In this document: positions 39,001 to 51,000 of the stretch, piece by piece
Layout of the letters: the number at the start of each line of letters is the position of its first letter
How positions within the stretch are numbered: the stretch's first letter is position 1
NCBI GenBank assembly: GCA_035772735.1
Contig: JASDFA010000010.1
Location: 122,894,501-122,958,500, forward strand
Length of the DNA stretch: 64,000 nucleotides
Origin: Datura wrightii
Taxonomy: Eukaryota; Streptophyta; Magnoliopsida; Solanales; Solanaceae
Reading direction: 5' to 3'
Program-made: the position numbers and the translations under genes
Notes under the pieces: model-generated
Database searches by the model: none
What the model was told of the DNA's origin: nothing
What the model saw: only the letters and a program-made list of their open reading frames with translations

Positions 39001-42000
39001 AATAGGAAAGCCTTGAAAGAACCTTCTTTGGGTATTCGTTAGACAGGGCAAAAAAATTTCACCTGGTAAGATGGAAGACCGTTACAATTCCTAAGTGTTG
39101 GGGTGGTCTTGGGGTTAAAGATGTAAGAGTGTCCAATAAAGCCTTATTAGGTATGGAAATTAGAGAACGGGGAGAATTCTTTTTGGAAAGAGGTGATAGT
39201 GGATAATATGGATTTCAGAAAGGGGTTGGAGGACAAAGAATATCGCTTTGCATTATGGTAGCGGTTTGTGGAGAATTATTATAAAGGGATGAGAGGAGTT
39301 TACCGCAAATATGTCATTTCATGTTGAGGAGCGAAGGAGGGTTAGTTTTTGGTGAAACATGCAGTGTTGGGCTAACACTTCGAGCATTATTTTTTCCAGA
39401 CATCTACAAAATATCATGCCATAAGTAGATGAGAAGTCCAACGATTCTGAAGATACATGGTGGAGAAGTGTTTTGAGATTTGAGATTCTGTAGGAATTTT
39501 CAAGATTCAGAAATGTCAGAATTCCAGAGTCTAATAGATTTACTCCATAAAAATAGTATACCCCACAGGATAGTCATGATGTGTTTTGGTTTTGGGAGGG
39601 GTAATAAATGAGTTTCTTCGTTAAATCCTATTACGGAAAGCTTTTGTATAGGGAGCGGCTGGACTTTCCATATAGGTCTATTTGAATTCTGAAGGTACTG
39701 AAAAAGGGTGTCTCTTTTACTTGGTTAGCAGCTTGATGGCTGAGAATTTGAGGAAGAGGAAGATTACTTATGTCAGGTGCTATATGTGCAAGGGTTCTGG
39801 TGAAGATGTCGACCATCTCCACATTTGTTCAGATGCATCGAGACTATGGTGGGAAGTTTTCATATGGTCTGGTATTTTTTGGATGATGTCAGGCACAATG
39901 GAAGAGTTAATAGCCAGTTTGGAGCTATGGTAGTAGGCGAAGATGTAGGGCATGGAAGTTTGCACCAGTAGTTCTTATGTGGGAAGTGTGGAGGTAATGA
40001 AATAGGAGAACTTTTGAGGGTATAGAGATGAACTTTGTTTTGTTAGGAAGTAATATCTTATTCCTTATTTCTTTTTGGTTCACCGATAGGATTTTATGTA
40101 TAGAAGATTGGGTGTCAATTTTTTGTAGAAAACTATCCCTTTTCATAGGTTTTCTTCTTTTTGATATACTTGTTGTGAGCATTTTTTTGCTTAACATGAC
40201 TAAAATGTTTTACCTCAGGAAAGAAAAGGTTGTCTTGTTTACATTATTGGGATCTTATAAAAGAGTTCAGTGTTTGTGTCACGTGAGACTCCAAAGCATC
40301 TAGGAAACAGATTTTACTTGTTGTAATTCACATTTTTGAGGGTCAGGCATTGTTGCATGAAATTAGTGTTTGTGTCTACACAGTGTTATTCAAAGTGAGC
40401 ACTTCTCGCTTGAAGCGCCGAAACAAGGCGAGGCAGAACGCTGTCACTTTTCTTCCCTGGAGTGAGGCAAGGGAAAAAAAGTGCGTGCTTCAGTGATAGA
40501 AGTGAGAAGCGAGAAAAGCTCCTTAAGTGAGGTCGATTGCTGCACTAGGGTTTTATTTATAATTTGTAAAAACTCTTAACACGACTTCTTCCAAAACATT
40601 TGCTTCTGCGACTGAACTGCTGCAAGCCTTGCAACTCTCTTCCACTTCTCTTATGCTACTGCTACGGCTTCTTTTCAAGACAAGTTTCCTCTTTTCTTCT
40701 TCTCTTCATCTTCTTGCTTCTCGTCTTCTTCTCTTCTTCTTTCCTCTATTTTCTCTTCTGCGACTACACTGCTAGAGTTATTCTTTTTTGTCTTCTTCTT
40801 TTCTATTTTTTCAGTTCTCAACTTGCTGTAATTATTTTCTATATTCTGCTCTGTTTTGTTTTCCTTTCTGTTCTGCAATTATTTTTCCTCTGCACAAACA
40901 ATAGGATGTTGCTTGTGATTTGGTTTGGCAATTGCTCAATATGCTATGACTTACGAGGATTATTAACTGTATAGTTCTAGTATCTATTATTCATTTTTTA
41001 ATTTACGAATTGAAAGATTTACTTAATATGCTATTTCTATTGAGTTCGTGGTTATTTACCTATGCATATTTAATATTTTTTATTTTTGTATTAAATTGTG
41101 CTTTAGTTGAAAAAAGCAGGCGCTTCGCTTCTCGCTTCGGTGAATCGAACCCTTGTCACTTTTTTCTGCTTCTCGCTCTCCAAAACACTGTGTCTACAAC
41201 ATTGAATAATCCCCGACACACTTTAAAGAAGAACAAGAACTGAATGATACAATAGATATGTGTTTTAAAATGTTCTGGTGGGTAATGCTTAAAATTTTTG
41301 AATTTACTGGTTGGAGACATTCTGGGTTTCTACACTTGGGTATGAGGTACGAAACAATTATTTAAAGGGAGTGAAATGAGTCTAAATGTTGTTTCCAGGA
41401 AACTGTGATATTTGCACTAGCTCAATGAAGGAAAAGGACTTGTCTAGAGAAGCATTTCTTCTTATGGCTTGTATTCAGTCATGTGGAGGCCGTTGGGGCT
41501 TGAATCTACCCATAGCCATTCTTCGTGGATCTCGAGTAAGCTCTCATTGAAATCTTTAAATAGAGAATATGTTTGAATTGTTTTTTAACTAGAAGCTGAA
41601 TTCTTGAATACTCTGTTTTCCCACATGTAAGACCTATTTTTGAGTGGAAAACATTGATGAATCTTATATTTGGTTATGATGTCAAAAAAGTTTGTAATTG
41701 TATTGTAGTTCGTCAAGTTAAGATTTAAAAAGAAAACATTTGGAAGATACAGAATAATGATTTTTCATTAAAAAAGAATAATGATGGCAAATCAGTGACA
41801 TATAATATAATCAAGTATTAACAACGTTGGTTGGAATTCTTGTAAACAGGAGAATTAATTGAGCCCCCTTGTAGAAAATTGTAGCTTGCATCCTTGAACT
41901 GCAGTGTATCCTCACTTTGCTCTCTCCCACCTGCCAAACAAAGTAATTAAACAAAAGGGTCCATCTATTTTAGAGTTGACACAGTTAAAATGGAAAGTAG

Positions 42001-45000
42001 GTCGGACAAAATGGGATGCAATATCATTATCTTTATGTGGAGATGTACTTCCAAGTTTTTGAAGCTTCTAACTTCAAATAATACAAACTCACCAAAAAAG
42101 TAATTTTCCTTCAAGTGTAAATGTTTCCTGTCGATATCTGTATAGGCTAAATTAAGATGAGTTGGACCTTTTGTTTTAAGGTGTGTCATGAAGCTCGGTA
42201 CCCTTTTTTGTTAAGGGTCAGGTATTGCATTCAGATATGAAGGTGTCAACATTGTTCATCTTGTCAAGTATAAATCCTTATTACATATCATTGAAAGTTT
42301 AACAGTTGTTTGTAGAATTATTGGTTCATCCTTAGTTGAGTACCTAAAAACACCAAGCTCCTTGTACTAACCCTTTCTGGATGACAGTCCAAGAAAATTG
42401 TTGATTTTCAGTTTGACAAGCTTCCATTTCATGGTCTTGGGAAGGAATTATCTGCAAATTGGTGGAAGGGACTGGCTTACCAATTGATTTCACGTGGTAT
42501 GTATGAGCAACACAGTCATGCTTTTATATGTAGTTGATATACCTTCATAGTTTCTTTATCCCATATATCTGAACTGTAGAGAAGAAAGAGGATAAAGCAT
42601 CTGGAATCAACAAAATCTATAGCATTAACCTGACCCACGGGATAATTTTGTGAGGAAAAAAAGAGAAATTTGCGTACTCCCACGACTTTGGTCTAGTGGT
42701 AAGGGCACTCGTGATTGTGTTGGTTAGATGCACATGATGAACTTGAACTTTATTGAAGGTAAAAGTCTGGTATTTAAGTGGAAAATGGCAGAGGCGGATC
42801 CATTATCCACCGAGTTCCGACCATGTGCCAGTTAGCCCTCAGGATTTCTCGGCTATCAAGAACAAAAGAGAAAAGATAAATTTGCGAGAATGTGTGGGAC
42901 ATACTTTACATCTGAATTTTCTTATGGGTGTGATAACCAAGAATCCTCGAGGGCCCAGAATTTTCAGTTTGAAACTCAATGGATCATGAGTCCCCCCCCC
43001 CCCCCCCCCCCCCGGGCTTATGATTGTGGCAATGTTTGAACCGATGACGTGCGTCTAATCCATACATTATGAGCTAAGCTTTTACCACTAGACCAAAAAA
43101 TCTTGGGGCTTTTATTGGTGCTCTTGATGATGTGCATGCTTACATTTGTCTTATGTGTGTCATTTTCATATACAATATTATATTGTACTAATATTAAGTA
43201 TTTATATTTAATTATCTAATACTCTCCCCTAAAGTGGTGCGTACATGTTGTATGTGACAAGCTTGCTACATAGTTAATTAGTTTGTGAACTTGTGAGGGA
43301 TCTAGTGGATACCTTCTCAAGCTGAATTATTTGACTTTACAAGCTTCATTACAATGTCTGCCTAGCATATTTTTTTGGTCAGTTCTTAATGTTCTTTGGT
43401 CCTCATGAAATACTAAACTCGATTCAGTGTGAAGTTCAACTGGATTATTGCACACATTTTCATCGGATTAATCTCAAAATGTATTTCCATAATTTACAAG
43501 TTGCTCTGCCTTAACACGATATTCTGCATTGCACTAGATTTTGCAATTACATTTTGTTTCTTACTCTTTCGAATTTGCAATTAAATTTTGTTTCTTACCC
43601 TTTCAAAACACAATATTGCCTCCAACTAGAATGTAGTGGTCGAATGTAATGCATTCATCAAAGGTCTACATGTGTATATCCGCTAAATTTTTCATATCCT
43701 TTTTCTTCATAGAGTAATCCTTTTATAGGAGCAAATTTTATGTATGGATGGATATATATTGTATCCTAATGAGTATCGTGCAGAGAATCTAGGAACTGAC
43801 TTCCAATACTCAGTAGATGCACAGTATTAGGTTGAGTCGCTGTAAAATAATTCAACTTGTCAACTCTTATATTTGTTGGGATTGGTATGAGGCCTCCTTG
43901 ACTTACTAGGAGCTTAAAATTAGGACATATAGGAGTTTTAATGGGTCTAACATATGCTATTATTCTATAATGTCGAGGGAATGCATTCACTATGAAAAAA
44001 TAATGCCCAGCTTGTATTGAGCTACCTCAATTTTGAGCAAATACCGCAACTTATATAAGTCTTGCTTTGAAAATGTTGAAAGAGATGTTATTTCAGTTAG
44101 TCATGCCTCTTGATCACTGCTTGTGCTAATTGTGTAATCAACATAGACCACCAGACAGTACACAGACTCGAGGAGTAGTGCAAATAGAATAAAGAGTGGC
44201 CAATTTCTATATGAGTCATGCCAAATTCCTGTATTCTTGTGTTAAACTTGCCAAACACGCGGGAAGAGTCTTATCAAATCATATAAGGAGTCTACAAAAT
44301 AATACACTACAACCATATATAGAAAGAGATGAACACAAGCAATCTTAGCCACAAGAGAATATATTATCTTCTCAAAAATATTTCTTGACAAGCCTTCTCA
44401 AAAAAAAAGTTGTTGATGACCTTGTTCGCAACAAATTTTCTCAAGAACAGAAAACAAATTGCAATCACAAAATAAATATGAAGAAACATAGTTTTATTGA
44501 TGAATATCTATAAGTATGATTCTGTTTCTCCCTTGATTCTTCTCTCCTAAATATTCTCTATAATTCGAGGGCTGTTAGTAGCGTATTTTTCGAATATAGG
44601 ATGATTTAGACCTCCTTGCGATGTATTTGATGGTCAGGAAAGGATTTTGTGGATCTTCTTGAACTATTTGATTATCAAGAAGAGTTAGGCTACATCTTGA
44701 TCTCTTTGTAAATATTTCACGAATTTATGGAATTTTCGAGATCGTTCTTCAAGGGAATATGTGTCCCGTAGGCATGAGCTAGGGTTTAAAGTAAAGTAGT
44801 CTTCAAGAAACCCTAGCAGACCTTAGAGTTTGAAGATGGATTCAACTCATCTTGGACAGTCCTATCCTTAGAGTTTGAAAATGGATTGAACTCGTCTGGT
44901 AAAATTTTGATGTCTACAAACCCCTTTTGCAACTAACATCCGTTTAGTCAATCAATCTGAGTGACTGACTGACTAGACGAGTCTTCATTGTAGAGTAGTG

Positions 45001-48000
45001 AAAGGCAAAAACCGCCAAAGGCTATTGGAGCTTTAAGCGCAAAGCACAATCAAGACTTGGGTTTTAGTGAACAAAAACAAAGGAAAACCAGAAATAGAAA
45101 TGTAATGCAACAAAATGGAACTATACACATAAACAATAACTAAGTGCACAAAAGAAAGGAAAATTTTAATTAAGCTATATTTATGATGTTGTGCCCTTAA
45201 AGACATAACCTATCATTGAAGGTGCACATGCCTTAGCACCTTGATGCATATGCCAAAGTGCCAAGCAAGCGAGGCAAAACTCACAATATGAGCTTTAAGG
45301 CTTAATTGTGCCTCAGGTGATCTTTAACAACACTGCTTCACTCACTACCCAAATCAACAATCAACAATAGATTTAATTGGAGGTAGGCACCTCTTTGATC
45401 ATAGTGTGTCAACTATATAGGAGAGAAAAACTTGCAACCTTAGGAAATAGAAACAACAATGCCTCAAAGCTATAATGTGAAGTCGAAAATCGATGATAAC
45501 CAAAAAAGATGTAGATTTAAGGAGGATTACGAGTTAAGGAAATACTTCTTCGAACTACCATTGAACACTTATTTGGAGGAGGTAGGTCTACAACGAAAAA
45601 GGATATGATGCAAGGTGTGAACCATCTTGACCTAGCATAGAACGCTCACGACGATGATAAGTCAGGAGCAATAGTGTTGTTGGAGAGATGAGGGTGAAGT
45701 ACCACAAGATCCCAAGTGATTGTGCTGGTACAACCACATAGATGTCAAGATGATTAGAAGAAGAAGGGTCGAGTGAGTAGTAATAATTTCCTTTTAAGGT
45801 GACAGCAATGAAGGAACACACACTTGAGACCACAAAAGAGCTAGTTCCTTTTTGCAAGAAGTCAAATTATGAAGAAAACAAGTATTCATTTCATTTCAAT
45901 CTAAGTGTCTTAGTTTGATTGGACATAAATTAAGGAAGTAAGGGAAGATTTTTCAATCTTATGGTCTTAAACTAAAAGTATATGTTAAGTACCAAACTTC
46001 CCTTTAAATGTCGTGGTCTAAGACATGCCATGCAAGGTCTTCTAAGTAAATAGTTATTAAATATAGAAAGAGGCAATGTTTTCGAAACGTACTAATAAGG
46101 AAAATGACACACTTGAATTGAAACGGAGGAAGTACTACTGAAGATACTTGGAGGAATAAACATAGAGTAAGCATGCTGAATGAAAATTATGGAATTTAAT
46201 CTTGGATTTCAATGGGAGGTATATGACCAATCAAATAATATGATATCGAAATTACATCTATGTTGTTCGGACTATCCAAAAATATTGCTGCTGTCGGATC
46301 CTCCAAAATTGCACTATTTTTGAAGGATCCAACACGCACCAAACAATATTTTTGAAGAGTTCGAGCAACACAAAATTGCATTCTCATGATACAACTAAAA
46401 AGCACCATGAACTTCACATGCTGTGATCGAAGTAGCCCTTCCGCGATCACATTATTAGTGTTATTGGTACAACATCAAAGTTTTTAGACCAGTCACCCCC
46501 ATTTTTTGTCTGAACACCTTCAAACTCAACTTTGACTTGCCCAACACATCATAAACAATCATATCAACTATATGACATGCTTCATGCATGGTCAAACACA
46601 AAAAAGTCAAAATTAGGGGCCGGGACGTTACAAATAAAAACTGCATTTCAGTTTTATTTCAAAACAATTTCTAAAGAATGGAAAAGGATTGCAGTGAACT
46701 TTTTGTTCAACTAACTTCTTGAATAATCAGCGATAAATTGACGGAAATTCAAAGTTGAACTAACTTGATTAGGATTCACATACAAAATGGACTAAATCAT
46801 ACAAGGCTTTACTTGACTATTCAATCAAAAGAATGACTAACTAATATAACATCTGCAACCGAAGGTATAAGAATTCTTGATATCTTATTCCATGAATCAG
46901 TAAGTGTAAATACATACACATAGAATCCTGACTATGGAAAGATAAAAAAAAGATCCTCAGATATGCTATCAATCTCTACAATTATGCTATCTATGTATAC
47001 ATCAAGGAATATGGCTACATTCATTCTTTAATGCTCCCCCTCATGCTAGAGCATAGATATTGATCATGCCCAGCTTGTTGCAAAGATTACTAACTCGATT
47101 TCCATTCAATGTTTTTATGAGCAACTCAGCCAGTTGTTGTCCTGTCTTCACATAACTTGTGGAAATCACATTTTCTTGAATCTTCAAATGAATAAAGTGA
47201 CGGTCAACCTCAATTTTATTCGTCCTTTCATGATACACCAGATTTGACGTGATATGAAGAGCAGCTTGATTATCACACCAAAGTTCGACCGGTGTAGTGG
47301 GCTTTAACCCAATTTCTGTGAGAAGGTGATGTATCCACATAATCTCAGACGTAGTCTGTGCCATAGCTCTATAATTAGATTCTTCACTAGATCGTGATAC
47401 AACATTCTGTTTCTTACTTTTCCATGATACCAGGTTTCCATCCACAAAGACACAATAGCTGGTAATACACCTTCTATCAATCTTGGATCCAACCCAATTT
47501 GCATCTGCAAAACGCTCTATGTGAGAATGCTCATGATTGCTATATTATATGCCAAATCCAGGGGCTCCTTTTAAGTAGTATAAAATATGTTCCAAAACTG
47601 CCCTATGTTTGACTATAGGGGCAGACATGAATTGACTAACAATACTTGCAGCGAAAGCAATATCCAGACGAGTTACAGTGAGATAGTTTAATTTACCAAC
47701 TAATCTCCTGTATCTCTCTAGAAAGTCGAAGGGATCATCATCATCTTTCATAAGATGCTCGTTAGGAACCATTTGACTAGTACAGTGTTTGGCTGCTAGC
47801 TTTCCAGTTTTCGCGTGTACCTTTGCGGAGAGCAATAGGAAGGTCAAGGTTTTCTGGATGATTAGGTGGAGGAGGATATGATAATCAAGCAGCTGGAGCA
47901 GGACATGTATCATTGATCTTTCATCTCCTAGAATATACTTGAACAACTAGCGGTCTTGCTGGTGTAGAATCAGAAGGCATAGTGGTCGGTGGATGTTCAA

Positions 48001-51000
48001 TAGAAGAACTAGGAGTTGTAGGAGAAACATCATCTTATTGTTCTACCAAAGCATTGACCTAATAAATTATAGGAGAAACATCATCTTATTGTTCAGCCAA
48101 AGCATTGGCGACCTAATAAACTAACATTCATCTTCCTCCCTCTGACTTGTAGACATGGGGGGTGCATAAAAAATGGTGTAGTTCTGAGAATGCCATATTA
48201 GTAGACAACAAATATTTGCCAAGATCAATAGAGTAGCAACGATATCCATTCTGATGTCTATAATAGCCGAAGAAAACACACTATAAGGCTTTGGGATCTA
48301 ACTTGATAACAGATGGCCGAGTATCTCGAACATAGCATGTGCTTCCAGACACCTTTGGTTCTACAGGAAATAGTGACTTGTTTGGAATTAAAAAAAACAC
48401 TGTAAGGTACACTACTAGATGGCATACTGTTAATCAAGAAACAAGCCGTAAAGACTGCATCTGCCAAAACTGTTTAGACCTTCATCTGAAATAAAGGTGC
48501 CTTTGCTGTTTCAAGTAGATGCCTATTCTTCCTCTTAGCAACTCCATTTTGAGAAGGTGTATCAACACAAGACTGGTGGTGAAAAATCCCATTTTGTCTC
48601 ATGTAAGACTGAAATGATTCTGACATATACTCTTTAGCATTATCACTCCTTAGTATGCTTATAGTTGTATCAAATTGGGTTCAATTTCAGCACAAAAGGT
48701 ACAAAAGTGAGAGAATACTTCAGAACGATTTTTCATAAAATAAATCTAAGCCATTCTAGAGAAATCATCCACAAAGGTAGCAAAGTACTTAAACCCAAAT
48801 TTGGACACAACTGGACATGGTCCCATACATCGGAATGAACTAACTCGAATGCAGATTCTGCTTGTTTATTAACTCTAGGACCTAACGAGGTATGATGATG
48901 TTTTGCTAACTGACATGACTCATAGTCTAAAGAAGAAACACTCTGGAACTGAGGACAGAGCTTCTTCAAGGTAGGTAGAGGAGGATATCCTAAGCAGCAA
49001 GGTGCTTCAAATGAAGGCATGACACTGGAGCAGGCAACAGACTGAGACACCTATTCATCAAGGATATAGAGATCGTCAGATACATGTCCTTTACCAATAA
49101 TCTACTTCGCCATAAGATCCTGAAACAAACAATAATCAGGGAAGAATGAGATGAGACAATTTAGATATTTGGTAAGTCTACTCACAGAAATCAAATTAAA
49201 TGCAAATTTTGATAGACTTAATACAGATGACAGGGTAATAGAGGGGGTTGATTTAACTGCCCAGATCCCGTAGCATTGCAGGTTGACCCATCAGCTATGG
49301 TCACAAAAGAGGGTGATGTGTTGGAATGAAAGCAAACGAAGGTGTTAGGATTACCTGTCATGTGGTTTATAGCACCAGAATCAATCACCCATTTGTTTGA
49401 AGCAGATATAAGACATGATTTACTTGACTCAGCAGCAACAACTGAAGTAGATTCCTGAAACTGAGAAAATTTAGCAAACTCCTTAGTTGAGACAAGAATT
49501 GTTCTATTAGAATATGTGCTAGGAGTAGCTGCAAATTAGCCTTTTCTCGACCACCATTTTGATTACAATTCTGCAATTTCTTACAGTTCTACTTCCAGTG
49601 ACCAGGCTCATGGCAATAGTGACAAAAATCCTTGTTGGAATCCTTCAAATGTTCCTTGTTGGAATCCTTGCTAGATTCCATAGTCTTATTTCTTCCTTTT
49701 TTGTAATCGGTTCTTTTTCCCGGATCAGTTCCTCCTCCTCCTTTGGGAACAAGAATATTCTGTTGAACATATGCCACATTCTCTGTACGTAGCACCCTAC
49801 TGAAGACATCTTTAAGAGATGTAATTCCATAGCTAGAGAGAATTTGAGATTTAGCCATCTCAAATTTAGGAGGGAGAGCGGCTAAAAAGCTCATTATAGC
49901 CACCTGTTCTCTTTGAGTTTGCTGCACCTTAATATCAGTACTAAATGGCAAAAGCATATTCAATTCCTCATAAGTATTCTTAAAATCCATGAAAAAAGCA
50001 GTGAGAGATTTATTCCCTTTCTTAGCACGATAAAAATTCTTACACACATAATAAATACGGGACAAATTCCCTTTACCAGAATATAAAAACTCCAGACACC
50101 ATTAGTTCTTTGACAAATTCACAATGAGTAATCAAATCAACTTCACTATCAATAGAGTTCCTATTTTGCAAGAATAATCGTGCATCACCTCTCATCCAAG
50201 CTTTTTTTGTTTCATTAGTAGGAGGTTCTTGAACTAAATAATCATCTTTTTCAACACTACGCAAATACACCCGAATAGTCTTACTCCATTTCAAATAATT
50301 AGAACCAATCAATTTATGCTTAGTGATTCGAGACATGACTGGAATAATTTCAGTCACAACATTCTTAGTTTCAGACATTTTCACCAATATTTAGACCAAC
50401 AACAACAACAACTCAGTGTAATCCCACAAAGTAGGGTCTGAGGAGGGTAGAATGTACACAGTCAATACCCCTACCTCAGAGGTAGAGAGACTGTTTCTGT
50501 TAGACCCTTGACTTATAAAAATACAGAGTAATAATAAAATAAAAACAAAAGCAATAATAATAAAAATACTAATAATAAAAAAATACTAATCACGATATGA
50601 CAAACAACAACACACTAATCAAGATATGAGAAACAACACATTTCACCAATATTTAGACTGCCAAGGATTTTATCAAGTGCATAGCAGAACAAAAACAAAA
50701 ATGCAGCAAAATAGATCTAACAATATCCAAAATAATTTCACAATCGAAGAATGCAACTTCGATCCAAAACAGATCCCCAATAGCTTTGATCCAAAACTGG
50801 AATACCAGAAAGCAAAAGAAATCGAACAGAGAATGGAATAAACACACTTGAAACTTGAGAACTATCTCTGAAAAAGCAGGTCTGAAATTACTAGTTATTT
50901 CTCCTGGTGACACAAACCAGTCACTCTTTTAGGGTGACCCAAATATCAAAACCTTTTTTTCTCAACCGGGAAAAAAAGGTTCTGACTTTGCAAAATCTTG

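Noticed and set aside
40600..40974. 124-residue hydrophobic open frame resembling a membrane protein
   Set aside because: It is a CT-rich simple-sequence stretch within the hAT-like element; the hydrophobicity reflects TTC/CTT codons.
42680..42760. Candidate tRNA gene
   Set aside because: Only an A box and a weak B box are seen; no cloverleaf with a proper anticodon stem could be drawn. It is better explained as a tRNA-derived SINE head.
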